From Ectocarpus siliculosus (Eukaryota > Sar > Phaeophyceae > Ectocarpales > Ectocarpaceae): a stretch of DNA of 64,000 nucleotides. Shown one piece after another: positions 1 to 10,970 of the stretch; positions within the stretch are counted from its first letter, which is position 1, and each line of letters starts with the position of its first letter. A program made the translations under genes and the position numbers. The stretch spans positions 3,216,381-3,280,380 of the forward strand of contig FN649748.1 in the NCBI GenBank assembly GCA_000310025.1, in the 5' to 3' direction. The notes under the pieces were generated by a model. That model worked only from the letters and a program-made list of their open reading frames with translations, did no database searches and was not told the origin of the DNA.

Positions 1-376
1 AACGCCCTTTGTGTGCTAAGGGGGGTGTGTGGGGGTGCTCTGGGAAAATCTTCCTGGCTCCGTGCCTCCTGTGTGTGAAGTTGTCAAGTTTCTTTTTTGG
101 GATGGGTTGTGGGGAGAAGAGGTTGTTGGGTACGGGGCAGTCCGGCAGGGAGGAGGCGGGAGAAAGAGAAGCAGCATATGCCCAAATAGTCTTAAGAATG
201 ATGAAAATGGTGTGGTTGGACTCCCAGTGCCATGCTGCCGCTGTCCGTACTTTTCGTGTTTTTTTACCAGCCGGGGAAGGAACTTGAAATCAACCTTGGG
301 AGTTTCTGCGAATCAAATACTAGCTGGGATCTCATCCCGGAACCGTCGATCCGCGCGCGAAAACCCGAAATCGCAG

Positions 377-1039
377 GAGGCACCTTCGGTGGACGAAGAG
401 GGTGTTATGGTGTCCTTCCTACAGAAGGTCATCGTTCCCGACCGGCCTTTCGAGCCCACCATCGACCTCGCCCTCTCCCGCATGGGAAGCCTTAGCGTCG
501 ACACGGCGGACCTCGGAGGTGGCGGGGGCAGCGGCGGCGGAGGGCGGAACGCGATGCCCAACGCCGTGATGCACGACCACATGGACGACGGCATGAACGA
601 TGACATGGTGGACAGCATGGGAGGGGAGATGGGGGGCGGCGGCGGGGGCCGGGGAGGTGGGCCCGGCGGCAACGCCGGTGGTGGCCATCATGGCGGCGGC
701 TACGGCCGTCATGGTGGCGGACACTCTTCTGCCATGGGCGGGGGGATGGGGTACGACGAGAAGCCGCGGGCGGAGGGGTACTCGTCCAGGGGGATGGGGG
801 GGGGGGGCAAAAACGGCGGCGGCGGCGGGAGGGGGGGAGGGGGGTACGAACACGAGTTAAATTACGGGATGAAAATGGGCAGAACTCAGCAGCACCAGAT
901 GTCCTCCATGGGGGCCCCGTGGGAGATGGAGCAGGACGGGCATGGGCACGGGGGGGGAGGGGGAGGGGACATGATGCCGAAGGTGGGCAAGCACGACGGA
1001 GAGAACCCTACGAACACCGTTGTAAACACGATTGTGTAA
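377..1039 (+). CDS. Gly/His/Met-rich open frame, possible 5' exon of the SGF29-like gene
   Basis: An open frame runs from an AG acceptor (tcgcag, ends 376) to a TAA at 1037-1039, with an internal ATG at 407. From that ATG it encodes about 210 residues: a short ordered start (FLQKVIVPDRPFEPTIDLAL) followed by a Gly-rich stretch with many Met, His and Asp residues. I recognise no domain. A possible donor (aag|gtgggc, near 980) lies in phase 0. That would allow splicing to an exon opening at 1241 or straight to 2029, making this the N-terminus of the downstream Tudor gene. It could equally be the last exon of a gene that starts left of the window. The ordered start looks coding; the Gly-rich part could be frame noise of a GC-rich repeat. 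Confidence 0.4.
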   Translation, partial: EAPSVDEEGVMVSFLQKVIVPDRPFEPTIDLALSRMGSLSVDTADLGGGGGSGGGGRNAMPNAVMHDHMDDGMNDDMVDSMGGEMGGGGGGRGGGPGGNAGGGHHGGGYGRHGGGHSSAMGGGMGYDEKPRAEGYSSRGMGGGGKNGGGGGRGGGGYEHELNYGMKMGRTQQHQMSSMGAPWEMEQDGHGHGGGGGGDMMPKVGKHDGENPTNTVVNTIV

Positions 1040-1240
1040 TTCATTGCAGCTCTGCCGAACGTTCTCGCACTGCAGGTTTTTTAGCACCGAGTTCTCCGAT
1101 TGGTCGTGCTACTGTTTTACCATGGTACCTTGTTTTTTATCTGACAAGATGTTGCTGCAGGTCGTTTAATATCTCGATGTCACTGCTGTTGCTACCGCTG
1201 CTGCTGTTGCTGCTGCGGTGGCCGCTGCTGCAACTACCAG

Positions 1241-1484
1241 TTCTCTTGTCCCGCTACCGCCGCACCCGCTCAAGCTGCGGCCGCGCCTCCCCCCGCGGCG
1301 GCCACCAGCCCCCCTCGCTGGTCAGCCACGACGGCCCAGCAGCAGCAGGCGGCGAACCACGCGCTGGTGTCGGCAGAGGACAAAGCGTTTGTGGGGGTGG
1401 CGATGCCGAAGAAAGGGCTGCGAAGAAATCTACGAAGGGGACCCCTTCCTTCACAGTCCTTCCCCCGGTGTCACCATCTTCATA
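1241..1484 (+). CDS. Possible internal exon upstream of the SGF29-like gene, frame uncertain
   Basis: The segment is flanked by a good acceptor (caactaccag, ends 1240) and a good donor (gtaagc, starts 1485). Read in phase 0 from 1241 it gives an Ala/Pro-rich stretch then QQQQAANHALVSAEDKAF. Read in the frame that makes the donor phase 0 it ends CEEIYEGDPFLHSPS. These are two different frames, so the exon as read needs a one-base indel or a missed short intron around 1393-1420. Composition favours coding, but no domain is recognised. It would sit between the Gly-rich ORF and the exon at 2029. Confidence 0.3.
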
Positions 1485-1826
1485 GTAAGCTTTGTCCTCC
1501 GCCGCCAACATCACCGCATGGTTCGCCGCCGTCTGCAGCTATTGGGCTGTCATGGCTGACGAGCGAGGGGGGTCCGCGGCCGCAACTGGGGGGGGGGGTA
1601 GTCACATGTAGCACGTACGAGCGGTGTCGACCGGGTGGTAATTTAGCGGTGGTGGGAGAGTACGATGGTCAAGGGGCTACCGCACCTCTGGCCCCGTACT
1701 GCTGTACCCCTCTTGACGGACGCCATCATCACCCATTGGCCTTGTGATACACCCATCATGCGAAGAAATGCACACAGTAGAGGGGGTCATTTTCGTTATG
1801 TGCGTGTCTGCGTGCCGCTGCGTGTG

Positions 1827-1849
1827 CTCTCTCTCTCTCTCTCTCTCTG
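1827..1849. repeat. (CT)n microsatellite
   Basis: About eleven CT units. They lie in the intron-like space between 1485 and 2028 and add to the pyrimidine content ahead of the acceptor at 2028. Confidence 0.9.
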
Positions 1850-1955
1850 CTCTGTCTGCAACCGTTCGTTGGTCGTTTTTTGTGGTGCACCTCTCGTTGA
1901 GAGCTGGCGCGAGTGCGCCCTCCTTCTCAATGTCACTCCATGTGTCTTTGCCGGA

Positions 1956-1956
<1 letters not shown>

Positions 1957-1988
<32 letters not shown>
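1957..1988. repeat. (CAG)n microsatellite
   Basis: About ten uninterrupted CAG units about 40 bases upstream of the exon start at 2029. They are outside any frame I accept as coding. Confidence 0.9.
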
Positions 1989-1989
<1 letters not shown>

Positions 1990-2028
1990 CCTTTAATATC
2001 ATCTCATCCCCATCTTGTTTTGATCCAG

Positions 2029-5000
2029 ATGGCAAAGAGGCCGGCGGGAGCAGGCGGCGGGAGCAGGGGAAGGAACGGCCGGGGGGGCTCTTCGGGCTCC
2101 GCCCCCGCCCACGGAAGCCTCCCCCTCATGACAGACCGCGGGATGGCTATGTCGGGCGGAGGTGGCGGCGGCGGCGGCGGGGACGATACGAAGGGCCGGA
2201 GGCAGAAGACGGACAGAGGTGGCGGTGGCGGCGGAGGAGGAGGAGGAGGAGGAGGCGGTGGGGGCACCGGGGACGCAGGGGTGAAAGCCCCTCCCGGAAA
2301 GAGGAGGAAAGGCGGCGTGGGCTGGAGAGGTACGTTGATGAAACCGTTTTTTGGGTTTATGCCAATCTGTTAGGAAATATAGGCATCATTGTGGTTTTCG
2401 CGCTTGTATGCGAATAGCCCTTGTTCTTTGGAACAGACCGAGGGGTTGTAGCACGACACAATGAAACCATCTCTACCCCACAGCTCAAGAGTCCAGGATA
2501 AAATGAAAGTGAACCCATAGCGTTAGCAAATGCACTACAACCTGTATTTCTACGATTCCCCGCTTTTCGACGAGCGATGTACTGCCAACCGTCCCAAAAA
2601 ATGTTTTTTTCGAGAGTCACCGGAGTTTGTTCGAGCGAGACCGTATGGTATAGGTGTAGACTGCGGGCGGTACGGTACGCACAACTGCCGAAGGGGCGGT
2701 TCATGAGAATATGTTGCATTATGTTTTCGTGGCTAACGATTCTCTTGATCTTGGTCGACCTTGGACGCCAAAGACAGTTAGCTGTTGGTGACACAAGATG
2801 CTGGGTAGGTTTATGGAGGCATCCCTCCGGCAGCTGCGCATTCCGTAGTATTTGCTGACAATTGCTGAAAATGCGGTTTCGTCGAAGTGAAGACAACAAA
2901 AATAAAACTCCGAAGTATTGGTCGTTTTGTGTGGATTGTCGTGGTCCTTCGCGGGATCATCACTAAAGTACTCTAACCTATCTTGACGATCTAATCTGCT
3001 TGTCCCCCACTGTTCCATCGTTCTATCGGCCTACTAGCCGACAAGAAATAATGAGAACCTCAGAGGCAACAGCACGCTGCTTGCACAGGCGCAGAGTAGA
3101 GCATGACGTGGAGTTTTGCTTGGCAGGACTCTTCTCTCAATATTGCTATCTGCGTGCCCCCCTGACAGAAAGTATGTTGGGTGTGCTTTTGTGTGTATCT
3201 TCCCTAAACTATTGAGCTAACGGCTGTTTCACACATGTGGACTCTTGCAGGGAACCTGCAGCCGTTTTCGTGGTTGCGCGAGGCGTGTCTGGGGGTGTTG
3301 ATGAAGAAGACATCGTTCACTTTGTCCACCGCTACTGCGGTCTTCTGTGAACAGCTCTCTTTTGAACTTGCGCGACATGTAGCTTTAGCGTGGCTTCTGG
3401 CCGCCTGTTCCCGCGAAAACCTCTCGATGAGTCAGGTCCATCCGTTACGGAGTACTGCAGTGGCGGATGGCCGCCTGATGTTGCATCGTCTCTTCTCTCT
3501 TTTCTATTTCCGTCGTTTGTATCCAGCCAAAAACGGAGAGCAGGTGGCGGTGCGGGACGATAGGGAGGAGCCAGGAGCGTGGATCCTTGCGCGGGTGATT
3601 AAGTACGTGCCGGAAACGCACCAGTACGAGGTGAGCCAACAATGCCATGCTACTGCTGTACCGCCAGAGGTAGCTCAGGTTCCGGAGGTACATAATCGTA
3701 CACACGTTGGTGAAGAGCTGCTCTTGTGCTCCTTGTCTACATGGAATCAACAAGTCCTTGTATTTGATTATTTTTGTGTGGCGCCGCCTGATGCCTCAAA
3801 TATGCAACGGTGTAAGACTGGAGCTAGAATAGATGGGACGGACAGGCACACTGTGCGTACGAGTACGAACGACGAGATGGGGTGGTGGCAACGGCGGTGC
3901 TTGTGCTGAGGGTCAACTTGTGGTATTTTGCCGCACTCCGCCACGTGCCGTTGACCACACTACACGAGAGCTAGTTTTGGAGTATGCTGCCACATTTTGC
4001 GCCTGCAGTCGAGCATCCCAGAGCTACAACAGTTGTACACCGTGTCCCGCTCGTGAAAGTAAACATTCCTCTTGAGCTAAATCGGAACAATTGTGGGACT
4101 CTTTTAATCCGCGTTTCTAGTATCTTGTGTCTTGTGTTTTATGTCTTGTGTCTTGTGTCTTGTGTCTTGTGTGCAGTTGAAAGACGATGACGACAAGGAG
4201 GGCATCGGCATCCTCACCGCCCCGCGGTCCCTGGTGATCCGACTCGAGGACAGCACCAAGGGAGTGCAGAAGGGCGAGAGGGTGTTGGCGGTGTTCCCCG
4301 ACACGACTAGCTTCTACCTCGGCACTATCCACAGGGTAAGGAGGCGTCTTGTTTGTTGTTCTTGTCGTTGGTTTTGGTGCTGCTGGAGTTGCTGTTGTTA
4401 ATAGCCGTGGCTGTTGACGAAAAAAACTGTTGTTGTTGTTGCTGCTGCGGCAGCGGCTGGTTTGCTGCTAGCAAGGTAAGTAACCCTGGCTGTTGAATGA
4501 AAAAAATCACTTTTTGCGGTGGCTATTTTTGTTGTTGCAAGTACAACACAACCCACGGTTCTCGAAGAGGAACTAATAATACGGCTGATATCTACCCACC
4601 ACCATTTTTGAGCCACCTTTGGCAAAGTTGGAAGGAACGATTGGCCATCATCGGTGATCGGTCCTGTGGGAACAATGCTCCATCGTCTCGAGGACGCGAG
4701 GTCGATGGTCTATCAACCAGGGCATGCAAAACATGAGTACCCCCCCGCCCCCCCCCCTCAACACAGGTCCCGAAGCCTGCCCCCGGCGCGGAGAGGCGCA
4801 TCGAGGTCAAGTTCAACGACGATGCTGACGACACCGGGCGCACGCCCGGACGGCCTCTGCCAGCTCGATACGTGGTGCCTCTCCCAGAGGGCTTCGAAGA
4901 GGACGACAGCAAGCCTGCCCAAGACGATGAGCCGCCACAAACGGTGGGCGGCGGCGGCGGCGACGGTGGGCGTGGCGGCGTGGATGGCGCCGTAGAGGAT

Positions 5001-7083
5001 GATGTCGACGATCCAATGGGTGGGTATGGTGGGGTGTACACTAAATACTGCTATACCCCTGCTGTAGCTGTACGTGTGGCAGCAGACGATGCTCGGTTGT
5101 GACCAGACCATCATTGGACAGACGGGGCTCAACTGTAAGTGAGTACACGCCCGGAGGATAGGAGGTAACGATGGCCCAGGCAGAAAACATGAAAGGCCGC
5201 CCGCACGAGATCCAGTCGAGCCATTCGAGCGATACTGGTGGCTGTGCGGCCTGATCCTTTGCCCCCGTCAGCCAGGTTGCCGCCCTCTGACGCGCCTGGC
5301 GCAAGGCATGGGACCCCCTTTGTTTGCTCGAGTGCGGTGGGTTCGAGTCTGCACGTTTGGTCTGTCTTTGTGGTCTGGAGCCTTGACGCGTGTTTCGGTT
5401 CTATTATCACTCACTCACTCACTCACTCACTCACTCACTCACTCACGTCTTGAGCCTCGACGCTGACGTATCGATTATTTCTTGATTTTGATCCTTTCTA
5501 TGGAAAGGAATCTCTCCGCCGAAAAAATTCGATCTGGTTTCGGTGTTTGCCTTGTTGATGGGTCGGGGTTTGAAAGTGTTGCCTCGATCGCATGCACCTG
5601 AGGCTCTATCGAACACCCAATCAAAATGAGTCGCCTGTCCGAAAAGGAATCGCGCCCACTGCTGTGTCATGTCGCGACCTCGGGAGACAGACACCACGGA
5701 ACAACTCACCGCTAAACCACCAGCGTGATGCCGCTTACGAGCCCCCCGTGACGTGTCTGGTTTGGCACAGCTAACGCAGGATACTGACCAGCTTCTGGCT
5801 CATCCTTGTATAACATCGCCGGCGCCAGAGAAATCCGGGTACATCGCTCCGTCCCGGCATTTTGAAGAGACGCGAGGTCAATGGTCTAACGACTGGAGCA
5901 TGCGTTTGCATGAGTACCCCGTCCGCTGATAGGATAGATGGACTGGGGAAAACATTCTTGAGCCACCTTTGGCAAAAGCAGGAAGGAACGATTGTTGGCC
6001 ATCGGTGATCGGTCCTGTTGAACATTGCTCCGTCCTCTCGAGGACGCGTGTTCGATGGTCTAACCGCTAAGGCATGCAAAACGTTAGAGTATCCCCCCCC
6101 CCCCCCCCCCCATGCACCGCTATTGCGTGCCTGCCTCGGACTGAACCGCGCCGTGTTTTGTTGTTTTTTCAGGGGGCGACGAAGACGAAGACGAAGACGA
6201 CGATAACGAGCCGCCGTACGCCGAAATGATCCGCACCGCCCTCATGAAGCTCCCCGGTCGTCAAGGCAACCTGGCAACAGTGTGCGCCTACATCGAGGTA
6301 AGCGGTAAAGAACCGCACCAGATCTCACCCAAGGGCAACTGGAACTGGACATTGCTTAAGCGTGTCCCGAGCTCCAGACGGTGACGTTAAAAGTGTTTCC
6401 CCCCCTCCGATTTTGTCGTGGCAGTGCGTGCGTGCGTCTTACATGGGAGGTTACTGGTTTTTTTACTAGGGTTCCTTGGGGAGGAAGGCGACGGGAGCCA
6501 CTGGCGGGAAACCCGTGCAGTATGGTGACAAACGTGGTGTGGGATGCGGCCATGCTTCCCCTCGATAAGACCCAACAGATAGCGTTTGCGAACGCAGCAG
6601 TGTCCGTCCACCGATGTGTATTTGTGCAGTGTCTGGTTGTTTGCTTTCTGTTGGTAACGTCCATGTCCAATCACGAAGATGTGGACGATGTGGAGGGTAA
6701 TAATCGCGGGGATACATGTAGCACGGCCATCTACAGGGCGATAGCAATGGCACCAATCTAGTGCCGCCGTTTGTTCCTTGTTCTGATGATCCGTCAGCGC
6801 TTGGTGAGGATTTCCCCAACCCCGCCCCCGATGATATAGAACCCAATCTCCCCGCACTGACCGCATGATCATGTCATGATGACACGACCACAACCCTTTT
6901 ACCCGCCGTCGTGTTTGTCCTTAGGAACACTTCCACGAGCGGTTGAACTGGAGGAGCGAGTCGAGCCTCCGTCGTACTCCCGCATGGAAGGCGTCCGTCC
7001 GCCGCACGCTAGCGCACCACCCCATGTTCTGCCACGCGGGGACACCAGAGCGGAACGTGTACACGCTCGTACAAGTAGAGTGA
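2029..7083 (+). CDS. SGF29-like tandem-Tudor protein with C-terminal forkhead-like winged helix
   Basis: Probable histone H3K4me3 reader of a SAGA-type acetyltransferase complex, acting in the nucleus. Exons: 2029-2329, 3527-3630, 4177-4335, 4767-5019, 6173-6297 and 6925-7083. All phases close and give 366 residues from the ATG at 2029. Exon 1 is Gly-rich and basic. Exons 2-4 form the SGF29 tandem Tudor: GEQVAVRDD, then WILARVIKY, then ERVLAVFPDTTSFYLGTIHR (the family's conserved LYPQTT-FY-A-IH strand with the aromatic cage Tyr), then IEVKFNDDADD and RYVVPLPEG. After an acidic linker, exons 5-6 encode a winged helix resembling the forkhead domain: PPYAEMIRTALMK, PAWKASVRRTLAHHPMF and RNVYTLV. 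SGF29 proteins normally end after the second Tudor, so the last 85 or so residues are extra. The usual N-terminal coiled coil is not in this model and may be upstream. Introns 4 and 5 carry LINE 3' ends and poly-C tracts. The Tudor assignment is firm; the complex is inferred. Confidence 0.82.
4605..4757 (+). repeat. 5'-truncated LINE 3' end in intron 3 of the SGF29-like gene, ending in poly-C
   Basis: Starts gagccacctttggcaaag, runs through gaaggaacgattgg and ggtcgatggtctatc, and ends ggcatgcaaaacatgagtac followed by a C tract. The same string recurs at 5945-6111, 5842-5936, 41926-42030 (other strand) and in the two longer copies at 51.9-53.6 kb. It ends 10 bases before the exon at 4767. Confidence 0.75.
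5407..5446. repeat. (ACTC)n microsatellite
   Basis: About ten tetranucleotide units inside intron 4 of the SGF29-like gene (5020-6172). Confidence 0.9.
5842..5936 (+). repeat. Partial LINE 3' end
   Basis: Contains gctccgtcccggc, the string gacgcgaggtcaatggtcta, then gcatgcgtttgcatgagtacc. It is closest to the copy at 41.9-42.0 kb. It lies in intron 4 of the SGF29-like gene, directly before another copy. Confidence 0.65.
5945..6111 (+). repeat. LINE 3' end with a 19-base poly-C tail
   Basis: Starts cattcttgagccacctttgg and ends ggcatgcaaaacgttagagt followed by C at 6093-6111. It lies about 60 bases upstream of the exon at 6173. The orientation matches the gene and the copy in intron 3. Confidence 0.75.
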
Positions 7084-10000
7084 ATGGGCTATACATGTTA
7101 CCGTAGGCCGCACAAGATAAGCGCACCACATGGAAAGAATTTGAAGCTCGATCAACTGCACGAAAGGAGAGGATGTACACGAGGAGTGATTTACGTTCTC
7201 GGAAAGCTCTCGACGAGAAGGTTTCCAATGCCAACGGCACCGTAACTGTTTTTGCGGCAGAGAAATCGATCGGGCTTTTGTGTCGTGTCTCCCTTTCGTG
7301 GCTTACGGTATGGAGGGAGGGAAGGCGGGTTCATCTTTTATTAGTCTGTTATTCGCAATCTCGTCACGGGATCGCGGCGTGGTTTGTTTTGATTGGTTGT
7401 TCAATATTTAGTGGCTAAGGGGCTATCTATCTGACTAGGCTGCAAAATGAGCCCGGTTCGATTTCGCGACCCCTAATACTCATTGTTTCAGGAGGGCATT
7501 CGGTCGCTATTCAGGGCAGCTCGCTGTTGCCGGCATACGGTAGCGCCACGGGATTGTTGGTCGCTGCATATATACGGTAGGGGTTATCGCTAAGCAGGGG
7601 CCGATGTACCAGGACCGCGGGCGTTGTGTGCACGACTTTGCGGGGCGAGAGGTGCGGGTGTAGCTCTCACTTTTTCTTTCGGACTCGTGCGCAGCATCGC
7701 AGCAGCGTGTGTATGGAATGTAGGTTTCATCTACAGCACCTTGCCGCTATGGGTTGGTCTGGTGACTAAATTTGAAATTTGGACCTGGTGAGGCTGGTGA
7801 GTGCCCGGTCGAAGCATGTATCAGCGCCACGGTATGGCGTGACCGATCCCCGTATGTATCAGGATCGGAATGCGTCGTGTCATTTGGGTTGGGTGTGCCT
7901 GGCTTTCACGCAGTTGAGTGATGCAGTCGGGGTTGGTTTCGTTCGCCTGTGTTGGCCTTTGTTCGATGCTGTAATGCCAGCGACTCGATCAGGTTCCAGT
8001 CGAGGCTACAGTACGCATCGATCGCTGCTGTTTTTGCCTTTTTTTTTTTTTGGTACTTGTTTTTTTTCTTGTCTGCTCGAGGCATGTAGCAGTCTTGTCC
8101 CTCTATCCGGTTGTTCCGGCAACAGGAGTTCGTATAGACATACAAGTACTTCTGTGTATCATAACGCCCACTGGTGACACGAAAATTACTGGAGGTTGGA
8201 AGTGGGAGGCTATCGTATCGTTAGTGAGCGCTGTATTTCTATCACCAGAGGCGAGGAAGAGATGGGCTGTTGTTGGATTGATAAATTCTTCTTACCATCA
8301 GTAACTGCCGAGGCGTGCTGGTTCTTTTTTGGGGGGGGGTTCACAGACAGTGTTGTAGTGTGGTTCGAAGTGGGGTATCAGGCTACACCTGCCCGCGATG
8401 AAATGGAACCATGGTTTCGGTTCGGGAGATTGCAGTCTGGTACTCCTACAACCATCGTGTTTGTAACTTCGTATCGTATCGCCGATTGAGTCACGACAGA
8501 AGCTATCCGGAGTACAAGCATGTCTCGGAGGCTTGATAACCCCAGTAATTTAATAGGCGTGGCGATGTCTACATAGCTTGAACGGTGTGTACGCGTGAAA
8601 TCGGTCGGCTTGACTGCAAAGTGTTGGGTCAGTTGGGGCAGGGCAACGACTGTAGCAACAGCAGCAGCAGCAGCAGCATGTACAGAGCCGGGTTGTGTAT
8701 GTGCGTCGGGGACAGATCGCCTGCCTGCCATCTGCTTGCGGACGGACACCCGCGACTGCTCATTTTGACTGCCAGCTACAACAAGGTAGATGTTTTTTTT
8801 TTTTTGTTCTTATGAAAGCAGAGCAAGCACCTGGTGCGTTTTTGTTTCTTCTGCTGAGCACTCGTTCGTGGTATGCATTTGTAGGTTTGCGACACAACGA
8901 ACGGTCCCTTTTCTTTTTGCGGTACACAAGGGGACAAGATAGAGTCGTGTGTGGTAGGTGTCATGCTTGGTAGGTGGAGGTGGAGGTGGAGGTGGGAGAG
9001 CGACATGTCCCTGCTGTCCAACTTTTTTTTTTTCTGTCTTGGGAGGTAAAACATACACTGGATGTTGGTACGCCTAGGGGTGCTGGTGCACATGGTTAGC
9101 GAGGGCACGAAAACATTCACTTTCTTCGCATATCGGAGGGGTGCTTTGAACGAACGTAAGGCAGTACTACAAGGTCGCCTGCCCGTGTCGTCACAAAGTA
9201 TAAGTATCATGACATGCATATCTGGTCTCTGAATGTTGCTGTGTTTGCTGGCATCGGCTCGCCTCATCTGGGCGTTTGGAATGAGATGGCGTGGCTTGAG
9301 GTATTCGTCTCTCCGAATTATCGCGTGCCCGCCGCCTTCGAGATGGTTGCCTTCCAATGGATGTCGGCAGCGGCAATGTTGGTAGTTGGTCGGGCTCCAC
9401 CCTTAGTTTATTTTCACTTGGGATGAAATGTCGTGCACCAGCCTGCCACAGCGGTTTCACTCGCTTTACTTTCACCCCAAGTACTTCGTTCCACATGAGA
9501 AGACGTCACATTTTTGTTCACATTCGAGATCATTCACGTTTGCACCAGACGCCAGAGAGCTTGTCCTCGTGACCCTCTCCCAGTCGCTCTTTCTCTCTCT
9601 CTCTCTCTCTCGATCACGCACTCCACAAACAAACATCAAAATAAAAACAGCAATCAATTGGTTACGACGATGTTTCGTGATGGCTACACACCTTGACCCA
9701 TATTTCGCCCAACCTTATCTCACAGAACCGACAAAAGCACGGAGCCCTCCCCCCTAAGCGCTCTTCTTGTAGCCAACGCCCAAGCCGAGCTACTAAAACA
9801 GTAGCACACTTCGACCGCCTCGAAAACGCAGCAACACAAGAACTCCAACGTCGAAACAAGGCTCGAACAATGTCGATGCTATCTCTTGCGCTGTATGCAC
9901 ACGTCTGCTAAGTTGCATCCGTCCTCGAAAAACGAGCGCCGTGCGCGAATGTACCACATGTCACAAAGAGCGTCCATCAATACTACTCTTTGAATACGAC

Positions 10001-10865
10001 CACATTGTTAGCAATTGCTGTCTCGACACAAACGACCGTTCCGGTCTCCGCTCAGTACCCTCCGACATCCGTACCGTACCGGTCCAGCTGGCGCGGACGC
10101 CTCCAGTGGCCACAGGCCAACTACCCCAAAGTGGTTGCACACAACGTTTCTGGAAATCAAACGACGGAATTAAAACTGGCCCCAGAAAACCGTCGGCAAC
10201 GAAACATTCGAATTCTCCTCGTTAAGTTCGTTGGATACTTTTTCAAGAGACTTCTTTTTCCTTGGTGGGATTGCCGCGAGGCCAAAAACCCAAACACCCC
10301 GAAATAGTTGCTCCACATGAGGGAGAGAAACGTCGGCCGTTGGCTCTTCTAAGACTTCAGTCACGCACGGGCACCCCCAGGCCTATTCCAACCAACCAGT
10401 GACACCCTTAATCGCTGCAGAAACACTGTAAGCACTCTCTCTCTCTCTCGCCCCCAGCCTTGGCATCCACCACCACCTGCAAATAGCGCCCTGCCCGTGC
10501 TTCCAAGAAACTTATGAAACTCTACATAATATTTTTTTGCAACAAACGTTTTGTATACTGTACCACACAACACTCAACGAGCCCCAGCTCGGCACCCCCT
10601 CCCCACCCAACCCAACATCAAAACTTTTTCTCTTCTCCCCGTTTTTCTTGTTGTTCTTCCTCAGTGCATCACAATTTCGTCATCATTTCCGCATGGAGTA
10701 CCTGCGAGCTACACGCCGACATGCCACCGCACACCTATCGTCAAGCGCGTAGCAAAAGACATGCCGCCACAAGCTACACATGCAACTCCCTTGTAGAAAC
10801 CACGGCACAGGGAATATAGACTGCTCTTCCGGAATCGGGGGGGGGGGGGGGGGGGGGGGGGGGGG
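7084..10865. other. Intergenic stretch, no gene recognised
   Basis: Downstream of the Tudor gene. All open frames are short and lack splice-supported or domain-like content. Contents seen: T-rich and G-rich runs (8040-8051, 8331-8339), a GGTGGA short tandem near 8973-8992, a (CT)n run near 9594-9611, and a repeat copy near 10038-10145 shared with 22.3 kb. Confidence 0.6.
10038..10145 (+). repeat. Dispersed repeat, copy 1
   Basis: Begins ccgttccggtctccgctcag and ends aggccaactacccca. It aligns along its length with 22321-22412, with scattered substitutions, and both ends coincide. No coding frame is conserved between the copies. Confidence 0.75.
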
Positions 10866-10970
10866 NNNNNNNNNNNNNNNNNNNNNNNNNNNNNNNNNNN
10901 NNNNNNNNNNNNNNNNNNNNNNNNNNNNNNNNNNNNNNNNNNNNNNNNNNNNNNNNNNNNNNNNNGGGGG
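10840..10970. other. Assembly gap inside a poly-G tract
   Basis: At least 26 G residues precede 100 N (10866-10965), and five more G follow. The flanks are clean, so the gap looks like a simple failure to read through a homopolymer. Reading frames drawn through it are not real. Confidence 0.95.

Noticed and set aside
4180-4197. DDDDK string (enteropeptidase tag-like) in the SGF29-like exon
   Set aside because: Part of an acidic exon start in a natural gene with matching splice sites; no sign of a vector tag.
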